Shown piece after piece: positions 24,058 to 34,500 of a DNA stretch of 64,000 nt (position 1 is its first letter; each line of letters starts with the position of its first letter). Both the position numbers and the translations under genes were made by a program. The stretch covers positions 1 to 64,000 of the forward strand of contig DAIMZH010000006.1 in the NCBI GenBank assembly GCA_036734105.1, read 5' to 3'. The stretch is from Azoarcus_F sp036734105. Its GTDB lineage: Bacteria; Pseudomonadota; Gammaproteobacteria; Burkholderiales; Rhodocyclaceae. Below the pieces are notes generated by a model. That model ran no database searches. It had not been told where the DNA came from and was given only the letters and a program-made list of their open reading frames with translations.

Positions 24058-26934
24058 TTACCCGCAACTCCCCACCGCGCCGCAGGCGGTGCAGAAGTCG
24101 CAGCCGTCCTTGCGGATCACCGAGTAGTTGCCGCATTCGGTGCATAGCGCGCCTTGCATCAGCTCGGGGTCGCTGTCCTTGTGCGGGGCTTCGAGGATGC
24201 CCATTTCGCGGGTGGGGTAGCCGTTTTCATCGAGCACGCCGAGCATGGCAAAGCGGTGGATGATGAGGCGGGCCATGTAGGCCACCGTGCTGGGGTAGTT
24301 CTGCTGGCGCTTGGTGCCGGGGACGTAGGCCATGAAGTCGCCCAGCGGCTCGGGGTAGTTGAGCAGCTTGCGCAGCTTCATGCCGACCCAGGCCGGGTCC
24401 ATGACGCGCATGTCCAGGGACAGGATGCGGGTCAGGCCATCGAGCGCACGCGGGTAGTTGCCGGACAGCCACACCGAGTAGGGGCGGGTGACGCCGTCGG
24501 GCAGGGTGATCTCCTTGAGACCGAGCACGAAGTCTTCGCCGGTGGCTGGGTTGCTGATGTCGACCGTCCAGGACAGGGTGCCGTCGGTGCCGGTTTTGGG
24601 TTCTTGCTGGCTGAACAGCGAATCCAGCACCGGGGTGGGCGTGCCGTCGGTGTCGAGCGCGCCGAGGTGTTCGCAGCGGTAGCGCACAACCTGGGCAAAG
24701 GCCGAAACCACGCCGGGGAACAGGCGTCTTTCGCCGCGCGGCGGAAAGGTCATCTCGAAGGCCTTCTCGCCAATGGTGCGGGCCAGCGTGTCGAGTTTGA
24801 GGGCGAGCCAGCCGCGATCATTGGCGCGCATGTCCATCGACAGGGTCTTGGCGACTGCGCCGAGGCCACGCGGCTGGTTGGCACCGTTGACCCAGACTTC
24901 GAACGGGAAGCCGTTGACGCTGACCGGTTGGGTGTCGACATGGCCGATAAACAGGGCGAAGTCGCCCTGAGGGGTGTCGAGCATGTAGGTCCAGGCCATG
25001 TTGCCATCGGGTAGCTCGGGGCGACCTGGCCAGCGCAGGCTGGACAGCACCGGTGCAGGCAGGCTCTTGATGGACAGGCGGCGGTTGGCGTCGGTGATCT
25101 CGACGTCCTGCGGTTGCTTTTGTTCGGCGCTTGGGGTGACTGACAGCACCGAGCCGAGCACGCTGTTGGGGCGATAGGTTGCCAGACCCTTGAGGCCGGA
25201 CTTCCAGGCCGTCATGTAGAGGTCTTCGAAATCGGAATAGGGGTAGTCGGCTGGCACGTTGACGGTTTTGGAGATGGAGGTGTCAACATACGGAGCGACT
25301 GCGGCCACCATGTCCTTGTGGGCCTGGGCTGAGATTTCAAGGGCGGTGACGAAGTAGGGCGGCAGCTTGTCTACGTTGCCGCCAGTGTGGCGGTAAAGCC
25401 TCCAGGCGTAGTCTTCGACTGCGTATTCCTTGAAGGTGCCGTCGGCCATGCGCTTGCGGCGGGTGTAGGTGTAGGAGAACGGCGGCTCGATGCCGTTGGA
25501 GGCGTTGTCGGCAAAGGCCAGCGAGATGGTGCCGGTGGGGGCGATGGACAACAGGTGCGAGTTGCGTATGCCGTGCTTGCGGATTTTTTCCTTGACCTTG
25601 GCGGGCAGGCGCGAGGCGAAGTTGCCGCCGGACAGGTAGAGATCGGCATTGAAAAGCGGGAAGGCGCCGCGCTCTGTGGCGAGCTCGACCGAGGCGAGAT
25701 AGGCGCGATTGCGCATGAACTCGGAGATGCGGGTGGCCATGTCGCGCGCTTCGACGGTGTCGTAGCGCAATTGCAGCATGATCAGGGTGTCGCCCAGCCC
25801 GGTAAAGCCAAGGCCGACCCGGCGCTTGGACTGCGCTTCGGCGTGCTGTTCGGCGAGCGGCCAGTGGGTCACTTCGAGCACGTTGTCCAGCATGCGGGTG
25901 GACACATCGACCACCTTGCCGAACGCGTCGAAATCGAATTCGGCCTGTTCGGTGAAGGGGTTTTTGACGAAGGGGGTGAGGTTGAGCGAACCCAGGCAGC
26001 AGCAGCCATAGGGCGGCAGCGGTTGTTCGGCGCAGGGGTTGGTGGCCTCGATGGTTTCGCAGTAGTAGAGGTTGTTGTCCTGGTTCATGCGGTCCAGGAA
26101 CAATATGCCCGGTTCGGCGTGATCGTAGGTGGAGCGCATGACCTGTTCCCACAGATCGCGCGCGCGCACCTTGCGGTATACCCAAATGCCGTCATCGAGC
26201 TGGTAGGCCCCGCTCTGGCGGAGCTCTTCGATGGGTTCAGCCTTGTGGGTGAGCTCCACAAAGGCGTCGGCTTCGACAGCCTTCATGAAGTCGTCGGTGA
26301 CGCCCACCGAGATGTTGAAGTTGGTGAGGTCGCCGTGATCCTTGGCGTGGATGAATTCTTCGATGTCCGGGTGGTCGCAGCGCAGCACGCCCATTTGCGC
26401 ACCACGGCGGGCACCGGCGGACTCAACCGTTTCGCAGGAGCGGTCGAACACCCGCATGTAGGAGACCGGACCGGAGGCGTTGGACTGGGTGCCCTTGACC
26501 ATCGCACCTTTGGGGCGAATCGACGAGAAGTCGTAACCGACGCCACCACCGCGACGCATGGTCTCGGCAGCTTGAGCCAGCGCGGTGTAGATTCCGGGGC
26601 GGCCGTCTACCGACTCAGTAACAGAGTCACCCACAGGCTGCACGAAGCAGTTGATGAGTGTAGCTTGAAGTTTGGTGCCGGCGGCGCTGTTGATGCGCCC
26701 TGCGGGGATGAAGCCCATGCGCTGGGCTTCGTAGAAACGTGCTTCCCAGTGGGCGCGCTTGTCTTCGGCTTCGACCTGCGCCAGGGCGCGGGCGACGCGT
26801 TTGCGTACTTGTTCGATGCTGTGCTCGTCGCCCTTGGCGTATTTCTCTATCAGCACTTCAGTGCAGATTTCCTGCGGGGCGAGGCTGCCAGTGTGGTTTT
26901 CGGCTTTGGTGGCGGTGGGCTGTTGAGTGCTCAT
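24058..26934 (-). CDS. nrdJ: Adenosylcobalamin-dependent (class II) ribonucleoside-diphosphate reductase
   Basis: 958 residues from the ATG at 26934; upstream in-frame codons run into AT-rich promoter DNA. The catalytic barrel shows LINCFVQPVGD, RRGGGVGYDFSSIRPKG, NPCAEQPLPPYGCC and SIAPTGTISLAF. The C-terminal part holds two related TSCPD-type repeats (about 640-740 and 770-890) and a Cys-rich tail CTECG...CDFCTACG that probably transfers electrons to the active site. It makes deoxyribonucleotides with or without oxygen and needs vitamin B12. A perfect NrdR box lies 138 bases upstream of the start. No intein was seen. Confidence 0.95.
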   Translation of the reverse strand: MSTQQPTATKAENHTGSLAPQEICTEVLIEKYAKGDEHSIEQVRKRVARALAQVEAEDKRAHWEARFYEAQRMGFIPAGRINSAAGTKLQATLINCFVQPVGDSVTESVDGRPGIYTALAQAAETMRRGGGVGYDFSSIRPKGAMVKGTQSNASGPVSYMRVFDRSCETVESAGARRGAQMGVLRCDHPDIEEFIHAKDHGDLTNFNISVGVTDDFMKAVEADAFVELTHKAEPIEELRQSGAYQLDDGIWVYRKVRARDLWEQVMRSTYDHAEPGILFLDRMNQDNNLYYCETIEATNPCAEQPLPPYGCCCLGSLNLTPFVKNPFTEQAEFDFDAFGKVVDVSTRMLDNVLEVTHWPLAEQHAEAQSKRRVGLGFTGLGDTLIMLQLRYDTVEARDMATRISEFMRNRAYLASVELATERGAFPLFNADLYLSGGNFASRLPAKVKEKIRKHGIRNSHLLSIAPTGTISLAFADNASNGIEPPFSYTYTRRKRMADGTFKEYAVEDYAWRLYRHTGGNVDKLPPYFVTALEISAQAHKDMVAAVAPYVDTSISKTVNVPADYPYSDFEDLYMTAWKSGLKGLATYRPNSVLGSVLSVTPSAEQKQPQDVEITDANRRLSIKSLPAPVLSSLRWPGRPELPDGNMAWTYMLDTPQGDFALFIGHVDTQPVSVNGFPFEVWVNGANQPRGLGAVAKTLSMDMRANDRGWLALKLDTLARTIGEKAFEMTFPPRGERRLFPGVVSAFAQVVRYRCEHLGALDTDGTPTPVLDSLFSQQEPKTGTDGTLSWTVDISNPATGEDFVLGLKEITLPDGVTRPYSVWLSGNYPRALDGLTRILSLDMRVMDPAWVGMKLRKLLNYPEPLGDFMAYVPGTKRQQNYPSTVAYMARLIIHRFAMLGVLDENGYPTREMGILEAPHKDSDPELMQGALCTECGNYSVIRKDGCDFCTACGAVGSCG

Positions 26935-27071
26935 GGTGGTCTCGATGTCTCCGGAGGTGCAATGCTTTTGACAGGCTGAAGGATAGACCCGAAACGCGAT
27001 AAATGCAAAAAAATAAAAATGTTTAAAAACAACTAGTTGTGATTTTTCACGGTATGTAATTGAAAATAAAG

Positions 27072-27087
27072 ACACTACATGTAGTGT
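27072..27087. promoter_or_regulatory. NrdR box upstream of nrdJ
   Basis: ACACTACATGTAGTGT is a perfect 16-base palindrome close to the NrdR consensus (ACACTATATATAGTGT). NrdR boxes normally come in pairs; a weaker palindrome ACAACTAGTTGT at 27030-27041 and a GTGA-TTTT-TCAC repeat at 27040-27051 are candidates for the second site. NrdR represses ribonucleotide reductase genes when ATP/dATP levels signal sufficiency. The surrounding 26935-27307 region is AT-rich and has no other gene. Confidence 0.85.
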
Positions 27088-27307
27088 GCTATTAACAGAG
27101 TTATCCAAGCCCAAAACCCTTGATACACGTGGGAAAACGGCACTTATCAACAGCCTTGACTCCCTGTTCCGGCGGAACCGGCAAGCGGTGTTCAGCTTGA
27201 TGACGAAAGCGCGCTACACTGACAGGGCGGGATGCTTGATGACTTCTGAAATTCCGGGAGCCCGATTTTCAACAGCTTTGCACGAACCCTTGGACAGGAT
27301 CATGATC

Positions 27308-28129
27308 ATGAAAGAGACTGCAAATCGTCGGATCGGCCGCAAGTTGGTCTTGTTGGTCAGTGTGTTTTTGCTCAACGTCAGCATGTGTTTCGCCGGGGAG
27401 CCGACGGGTCGGCTTGAGCAGGTGGTGTCGACTGACAAGCTGCGCGTGTGTATCTGGCCAGACTACTACAGCATTTCCTACCGCGATCCGCGCACCCAGA
27501 CCCTGTCTGGCATCGACATCGACATGGCCAACGAACTCGCGGGCGATCTTGGGGTGCGTGTTGAATTCGTTGACAGCTCGTTTGCAAAGCTGATTCCGGA
27601 CTTGCTGGAAGACCGCTGTGACGTGGCGATGTTTGCCATTGGTGTCACGCCGCAACGACTTGAACACCTGCGCTTTACCGCACCACATCTGGCCAGCGAC
27701 ATCTATGCCATCACCACCCGCAGCAATCGCCGCATTCGCGACTGGGACGATATAGATCAGCCCGGCTCAGTGGTGGCGGTGGCACGAGGCACGCTGCACG
27801 AGCCGGTGATGCGCCGTAACCTGCAGGCAGCCGAGTTGCGTGTGCTCGATTCACCCCATGCGCGTGAGCAGGAGGTGGAGTCCGGTCGGGCAGATGTGTT
27901 CATGACCGACTTTCCGTATAGTCGGCGCATGCTGCAGACCACGGACTGGGCGCGTTTGATCGAACCGCAGCAAACCTACCATATTACGAGTTATGCGTAT
28001 GCGATGATGCCTGGCGACGATGTCTGGCATGCCCGCCTTGAGCGCTTTGTGGCAGATGTAAAGCGCGATGGTCGTCTTGAGACCGCCGCACGCAGGCACA
28101 AGCTCGACCCGATCATGGTCCTGGATTAG
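27308..28129 (+). CDS. Periplasmic amino-acid-type solute-binding protein (SBP family 3)
   Basis: 273 residues from the ATG at 27308, with AGGA eight bases upstream; an ATG six bases earlier is too close to that site. Signal peptide at about 1-23 (LLVSVFLLNVSMCFAG). The mature domain has the family 3 pattern: KLRVCIWPDYY, LSGIDIDMANELAGDLGV, and RCDVAMFAIGVTPQRLEHLRFTAP-type blocks. Such proteins feed ABC transporters, but no permease or ATPase gene is adjacent. The next genes encode a membrane hybrid kinase and a c-di-GMP protein, so a sensory role, or a dehydratase-like role as in PheC, is possible. Ligand unknown. Confidence 0.82.
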   Translation: MKETANRRIGRKLVLLVSVFLLNVSMCFAGEPTGRLEQVVSTDKLRVCIWPDYYSISYRDPRTQTLSGIDIDMANELAGDLGVRVEFVDSSFAKLIPDLLEDRCDVAMFAIGVTPQRLEHLRFTAPHLASDIYAITTRSNRRIRDWDDIDQPGSVVAVARGTLHEPVMRRNLQAAELRVLDSPHAREQEVESGRADVFMTDFPYSRRMLQTTDWARLIEPQQTYHITSYAYAMMPGDDVWHARLERFVADVKRDGRLETAARRHKLDPIMVLD

Positions 28130-28315
28130 GATGGCAGCAAGGGTGACGCTGGTCAGCTTCACCTGTGGGACCATGTTCGGGAGACCGCTCGTTTTTGTAC
28201 TCAGAGTCATGAATTTCAACAATCAACAACACCAGCTACAAGTCCGATTTGCTGACAGGCGCGCTGCAAACACCATTTTCCGTCTGCCCGCTCCGACCCT
28301 TGACGTCCTTGGCAA

Positions 28316-31300
28316 TTGATGCAGATGGCTTCTACTGGTGCCGCGTCACGCGGCTTTATTGCTCTTCTGATCGGTGTTCAGGCTTTGCTCGCGCTTGTTG
28401 TGCTGGTGGGTTCGCTCAACTATGTGATCAAGACGCGTGAGGATGCACTGACCCATCAAATGACCGAGGTAGCCTCAGCAGTTTTGCGCGCCGAGGAGCA
28501 ATTGACTCAGACGCTTTATCTGGTGGGGCTGAGTCTGTCCAATCTCGATGAGTTGAGCGGGTACTCAGCCGGCCGCTACGACCCGCTCGTGCAACAGCGG
28601 CTGGAGAGCATCAAGCGTCAGATGCCGGTGCTGCGCTCGCTGTCCTTTGCCGACCGTGATGGTCGCATCATCGTCAGCTCGGTGCCTTCAAACGCAGGTC
28701 ACCAGCTTGACCTGGAGGCATTCATTCCGCACACCGCAGCGGACAAGTCATTGATCCTGCGGATTGGTCCACCGCAAGAAGGTCGAGACTTCGCCGACGG
28801 CAGGCAGACCACGACTGCCGAGCCAGCCCGCCCGCACGCCAACACCTTCATTCCGGTGGCTATGACACTGCCCGGGACAGATGACGTGGTTGTGGCGGTA
28901 GCGGCCATCAATCCGGATTTCTTCCTCAACCGCTTTCTCAGCGTTACCGGAAAGGCTGAGGTGTTGCTGTCGGTGCTGGACTACAGTGGCCTGCAGTTGT
29001 TCGGAAACTACGCCAATCTCCAGGCTGGGCTTGTCAGTGCCGATCAGGATGTGGTGGCTTACGCGATTGAGCGGGGTATTGGACAACGCTTGAACCATGA
29101 CGCGGACGGTGAGCCGGTCACCCTGGCTTTCAGGGCATCGCGCAATTATCCGCTGGTGGTGATTGGCAAGCAGAGTCACGAGGTGGCGCTCAGTGTGTGG
29201 CGAAACGACTCGCACATGTTGTTGGCGATTGCCTGGGGGACCTTGCTGTTGACCCTCGTCACCATCGCCTATCTGACCCGTCGGGTTGTGCTGGCACAGA
29301 AAAAAGAGGAGCGTTATCAGGAGTCGCAGCGTCTTGCCGCCAGTCTGTTCAATCGCAGCAACGATGGCGTGATCATCACCGACGCTGCCAATCGCATCCT
29401 CTCGGTCAATCCTGCGTTCGAGCGCATCACCGGGTATGCCGCCAACGAGATTCTCGGACTCACTCCGCAGTTGCTTTCATCCGGTTTGCACGACCAGGCG
29501 TTTTACCAGCGCATGTGGAGCACCCTGGCAGAGCAGGACGAATGGCATGGCGAGATTGTCAATCGTCGCAAGAACGGCTCGCACTTTACCGAGTGGTTGT
29601 CCATCATGGTGATGCGTGATTCGGATGGCTGCGTGAGTGGTTACATCGGCCTGATTTGCGACCTGTCCGAACTCAAGAAAAACCAGCAACTCATCAGACA
29701 GCTCTCCACGGCGGTCGAGCAAAGCCCGAGCAGCATCATCATTACCACTCTTGAGCCGGTCATTGAGTACGTCAATCCTTTTTTCACCCGCATCACTGGC
29801 TACACGGCAGAGGAGGTGATTGGCCAGAACCCCAAGATACTGCAATCCAATCTTACGCCCCGCGAAACTTACAAGGAGATGTGGGCGAGACTCGAATCCG
29901 GTGAAACCTGGCAGGGTGAGTTCATCAACAAGCGCAAGGATGGGACGCACTACTACGAGTACGCCACCATCTCACCGATCAGGGACGCCACGGGTAACGT
30001 GGTGCGTTATCTGGCGATCAAGCATGACATCACTGAACGTGTGCAACTCGAGCGGGCCTTGATGGAAGCCAAGGACGAAGCGGAGGCAGCCAACCGAAGC
30101 AAGTCCGAGTTTCTGGCCAACATGAGCCATGAAATCCGTACCCCGCTCAACGGTGTGCTCGGCATGGCACAACTGCTTGTTTATAGATCGGAATGCGATC
30201 TGCAGACACGCGATTACGCCCGCATCATTCTGCACTCGGGTCACTCCCTGCTGCATTTGCTCAACGACATCCTGGATCTGTCAAAGATCGAAGCGGGGCG
30301 GATGACGTTTGAGGATGGGGTGGTCATGCCGGTCGAATTGTTACACGAGGTGGAAAACCTGTTTTCTGCCAGTGCTCGTGACAAGGGGTTGAAGTTTGTT
30401 GCTCGATTCGAAGGGTCGGCGGCTTTGCGCTATCGAGGTGACCCGCATCGGCTGGCACAGATGCTCGGCAACCTGGTGAGCAATGCGATAAAGTTCACCC
30501 ACTACGGTGAAATCACGGTTGATATCCGGCAGATGCCGGGCACGCAGCCAGGACTGACGCAGTTCGAGTTCTCGGTGAGCGACACTGGCATTGGCGTGCC
30601 TGAAGACAAACGCAACATGTTGTTCAAGGCCTTTACCCAACTGGATGGTTCAACCACCCGAAAATTTGGCGGTACAGGGCTCGGACTTTCCATTGTGTGC
30701 AAGCTTGTCCATGCCATGGGCGGTCAAGTCGGCATGGAGCCCGGGCCAGACCGGGGCTCCCGCTTCTGGTTCCGGCTTGATCTGGAAGCCCGCACCGATG
30801 ATCATGACAGCAAGTCGCAGATACGTCTGCCGTCTGGTAGCCAGAGCATCAAAACAGTGCCAGCCGGTTGCCTTTCCGGGCAGGTGCTGATGGTTGAAGA
30901 TCATGCCGACAATCGCGTGGTCATTCGCGCCATGCTGGAACACCTTGGCCTGGTATGTCTGGTTGAAACCGACGGAGAGGCTGCGGTGAAACTTTACGAG
31001 AAGGAGGCAAGTCGTATTGACGCGGTACTGATGAATGTGAACATGCCGGCCCTGAGTGGCCTGCAGGCCACCAGGCGTATTCGTGATTTCGAAACAACTG
31101 CTGGGCTCATGGCCACGCCCATCATTGCCATGACCGCCAGCGCATTTGCAGAAGACCGTGACCGTTGCCTGAGCGCCGGCATGAATGAATACCTTTCCAA
31201 ACCGATCGATATGGCACTACTGGCGACAACGCTGCAACCCTACCTGGGCATGAAAACGATGGCTTCCACAGAAGCTGCAGACTGGTGTCCACTCGATCTT

Positions 31301-31528
31301 GACGACTTCGCTCGCCAGGTCAAAGTGCTGATGCCCTTGCTGGCCGCCAACCGTTTTGATGCGCTCAAACAGTTTTCCGCCCTTGAAGCGCTGGCACACA
31401 ACACGGCAGTCGCGCAAAGGCTCGCCGAAATCAGACCAGCCATTGAGGCCTTTCAGTTCGTGGTTGTCCGCGAGCGACTGACCGACATGCTTGATGCACT
31501 GGGCATCGGACCGGGGTCTGCGACATGA
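28316..31528 (+). CDS. Membrane hybrid sensor histidine kinase with degenerate receiver
   Basis: 1070 residues. Membrane helix (about 14-35), periplasmic sensor region (36-300), second helix (about 302-322), two PAS domains (about 345-460 and 468-590; SVNPAFERITGY, YVNPFFTRITGY), HisKA with NMSHEIRTPLNG (His near 605), HATPase with NLVSNAIKFTH and GTGLGLSI, then a receiver (about 855-970). The receiver keeps its acidic pair (VEDH), Thr and Lys (LSKPID), but the phosphoacceptor position is Asn907 (LMNVNMPAL; codon 31034-31036, AAT). The last 80 residues match nothing recognised. It overlaps the next gene by four bases, which implies control of that c-di-GMP protein. Confidence 0.88.
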   Translation: MMQMASTGAASRGFIALLIGVQALLALVVLVGSLNYVIKTREDALTHQMTEVASAVLRAEEQLTQTLYLVGLSLSNLDELSGYSAGRYDPLVQQRLESIKRQMPVLRSLSFADRDGRIIVSSVPSNAGHQLDLEAFIPHTAADKSLILRIGPPQEGRDFADGRQTTTAEPARPHANTFIPVAMTLPGTDDVVVAVAAINPDFFLNRFLSVTGKAEVLLSVLDYSGLQLFGNYANLQAGLVSADQDVVAYAIERGIGQRLNHDADGEPVTLAFRASRNYPLVVIGKQSHEVALSVWRNDSHMLLAIAWGTLLLTLVTIAYLTRRVVLAQKKEERYQESQRLAASLFNRSNDGVIITDAANRILSVNPAFERITGYAANEILGLTPQLLSSGLHDQAFYQRMWSTLAEQDEWHGEIVNRRKNGSHFTEWLSIMVMRDSDGCVSGYIGLICDLSELKKNQQLIRQLSTAVEQSPSSIIITTLEPVIEYVNPFFTRITGYTAEEVIGQNPKILQSNLTPRETYKEMWARLESGETWQGEFINKRKDGTHYYEYATISPIRDATGNVVRYLAIKHDITERVQLERALMEAKDEAEAANRSKSEFLANMSHEIRTPLNGVLGMAQLLVYRSECDLQTRDYARIILHSGHSLLHLLNDILDLSKIEAGRMTFEDGVVMPVELLHEVENLFSASARDKGLKFVARFEGSAALRYRGDPHRLAQMLGNLVSNAIKFTHYGEITVDIRQMPGTQPGLTQFEFSVSDTGIGVPEDKRNMLFKAFTQLDGSTTRKFGGTGLGLSIVCKLVHAMGGQVGMEPGPDRGSRFWFRLDLEARTDDHDSKSQIRLPSGSQSIKTVPAGCLSGQVLMVEDHADNRVVIRAMLEHLGLVCLVETDGEAAVKLYEKEASRIDAVLMNVNMPALSGLQATRRIRDFETTAGLMATPIIAMTASAFAEDRDRCLSAGMNEYLSKPIDMALLATTLQPYLGMKTMASTEAADWCPLDLDDFARQVKVLMPLLAANRFDALKQFSALEALAHNTAVAQRLAEIRPAIEAFQFVVVRERLTDMLDALGIGPGSAT

Positions 31529-34500
31529 GTTTGTCAGCCAAGACGCCCCACTTTGAAGATTTGCCGGCCGATTTGCGCGCGCTCTCGCATGCCTTGACCG
31601 ATGATGTCCCGATTTGCATCTGTGCTTTCGCGCCGGATGGCACGCTGCTTTTCGTGAGTGACGAAGCGGCAGCGCTCGTCAAAGCTGAACCAGGTGCGTT
31701 GCTGGGCCGTTGCATGTTCGACTTTCTCTCCGCCAGCGAGCGCGACAGGTTGCAGACGGGACTTGCCAGGTTGACACCCGAACAACCGCTATACAGTCAT
31801 GAGCAAATCCACAGCGCACCCAACGGCGAGCATCGAATCCTCAAATGGAGCAACCGTGCCATTTTTGATGAAGCGGGGCGCTTGCTCCACTATCAGTCAG
31901 TCGGTATCGACATCGCAGCCCACAGGCGAGTCAAAGAGACGGCCATTCTGCAGTTGTTTGCCGAGCGCGTGCGAGCCGAACACCAGCGCCGAGACACAGC
32001 GCAGCGCATTCAGCGTCAGTTGGTGTTCCAGCGTGCTGCCACCGAGATGACGACGGCGAGTGTGGCTGCGACCAGTGATACTGAGTTCAAGCAGGCAGTC
32101 ACCCGATGCCTGCAGCAGGTCGGTGCTCTACTGAAGGTAGATGTCGCCTATGTCTTGCGCTTTTCGGACTCGTTGTCGTCCTTTACGATGATGTACGACT
32201 GGTGTGCGTCTGAAGCTGCCAAGCGGGTTGGGGCGCCTCGCGACTTCAATACAGATGATTTCCCCTGGTGGATGGCCCGTTTGCTGGAGTCGGGTCTGGT
32301 CCATATCCCGGATGTGGCGCGCTTGCCTCCTGAGGCTGGCAACGAGCAGGCATTGTTTACGCACAAGACCATCCGGTCGCTTGTGGATGCGGGAATACGT
32401 GGTCCAGCCGGTGTTTTGAGGGGCGTGGTCGGTTTTTGCCGACTGGCAGAAACAGGACCCTGGTCCGAAGAAGAACTGGACATGCTCAAAGCCTTGGCCA
32501 GTTTCATTGGTGTGGTGCTTGAACGTCGATTGACCGATGAAGCGCTGGCCCAGTCCAAATTGATGCTGGAGACCGCGATTGCTCAGTCGCCCTCGGGAAT
32601 CCTGATTGCCGACGCCCCGGATGTGTCAATCAGGCTTGCCAATATGGCCGCCATCGGCATACGTGGTTACGAAAACAGTGCAAAATTGACCGGTATCGCT
32701 GTCTCCGAACATGCTGGCAGGTGGCAGACCTATCTGCCTGACGGCAAACCTTATCCATCCGAGTCGTTGCCCTTGTCGCGAGCGGTGATCAAGGGCGAGA
32801 CAGTGAAGGATGAGGAGTTGATCATTCGTAATGACGACGGCGACAACCGGTGGATCATCGCCAACGCGGCGCCCATCCGGAACCCCGCCGGCGAGGTGAC
32901 TTCGGGCATTGTGGTGTTTCACGACATCACCGAGCGCAAGCGTGGAGAGGACAAGCTCAAACAGGCAGCCAGCGTATTCCAGCATGCCAACGAAGGCATC
33001 ACCATTACCGATGTCGAAGGCCGGTTTGTTGATGTCAATGTGGCGTTTTCCCGAATTACCGGCTACAGCCGCGATGAGGTGCTGGGCAAGCACACCAGGC
33101 TGCTCAGCTCCGGCCTGCATGACCCGCTTTTTTACAGGGAAATGTGGCAGGCCTTGAGCGAGCAGGGCAGTTGGACCGGAGAAATCTGGAACAAGCGCAA
33201 GAACGGCGATGTTTATCCTGAGCGACTCACCATCAGCGCGGTGCGTGACGAGACAGGTCGGGTCGAAGGCTATGTGGGTCTGTTCTCGGACATCAGCGAA
33301 GAGAAGGCTTATCAGGCGCAACTCGAAAACCTTGCCCGTTACGACGCGCTTACCGGTCTGCCCAATCGTGTTCTGCTGGCCGATCGCATGCAGCAGGCCA
33401 TTGCCCAGGCACACCGGCGTGGAAAATTCATGTCTGTCGCCTACATTGACCTCGATGGATTCAAGGAGATCAATGATGGGCATGGTCATGACATTGGTGA
33501 CTGTCTTCTGGTTGTTCTCGCTGATCGTATGAAGTCGGTATTGCGCGAAGGTGACACGCTGTCGCGGCTGGGTGGGGATGAGTTCGTCGCGGTGCTGGTT
33601 GATCTTGAGGGGGTGGATGATTGCATGCCCTTGCTCGATCGCCTGGTGCAAGCCGTCGCGCATGCCGTGCCCATCGGTGGAGTCCTCCTCAAGGTTTCAG
33701 CCAGCGTCGGGGTGACCTTTTACCCACAACCTGACCATGTAGACCCTGATCAGCTTGTACGCCAGGCCGATCAGGCCATGTATCAGGCCAAGCTTGCCGG
33801 CAAGAACTGCTTTCGCCTGTTCGATGCACATCATGAGCGTCATGTACGCAGCCGACACGAAGGCCTGCAGCGCATGCGGCAAGCGCTGGAGCAGCAGGAG
33901 TTCGTGCTGCACTACCAACCCAAAGTAAGAATGCGCGACTGTAGCTTGATTGGCACCGAGGCGCTGATTCGCTGGAATCATCCAGAGCGGGGTCTGTTGT
34001 CACCAGCCGCATTTCTGCCCTTGATCGAAGGGCACACCTTGATGATAGACATTGGTGACTGGGTTATAGAAAGCGCTTTGTCGCAGATCGTAACCTGGCG
34101 CGAGCAGGGTTTGCCGATTCCTGTCAGCGTCAATGTGGATGCCGTGCAACTGCGCCAGCGTGACTTCATTGACAAGTTGCGTGCTGCGCTTGCCCGTCAC
34201 CCGCAGGTCTGTCCGGGTGATCTCGAACTCGAGATCGTCGAGACCAGCGCACTGGCCGACTTCGAGCATGTGAGCGGATTGCTGGCGGCCTGTCGGGCAC
34301 TGGGTGTCGGTTTTGCGCTGGACGATTTCGGGACGGGCTACTCCTCACTCACCTATCTGAAGAATCTGGCAGTGGACAACCTCAAGATTGACCAGAGTTT
34401 TGTGCGAGACATTCTTGAAAATGCGGACAATCTGGCCATTCTTGAGGGGATCGTCGGGCTGGCTGACGCCTTGCAGCGTGATGTCATTGCCGAAGGCGTG

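Noticed and set aside
25387..26979. 530-codon open frame on the plus strand across nrdJ
   Set aside because: It is the antisense shadow of nrdJ, whose motifs and full length are certain; high GC content keeps the opposite frame open and the translation has no recognisable domain.
26935..27307. Cobalamin riboswitch upstream of the B12-dependent reductase
   Set aside because: No B12-box or the expected long structured leader was seen; the region is AT-rich with an NrdR box.
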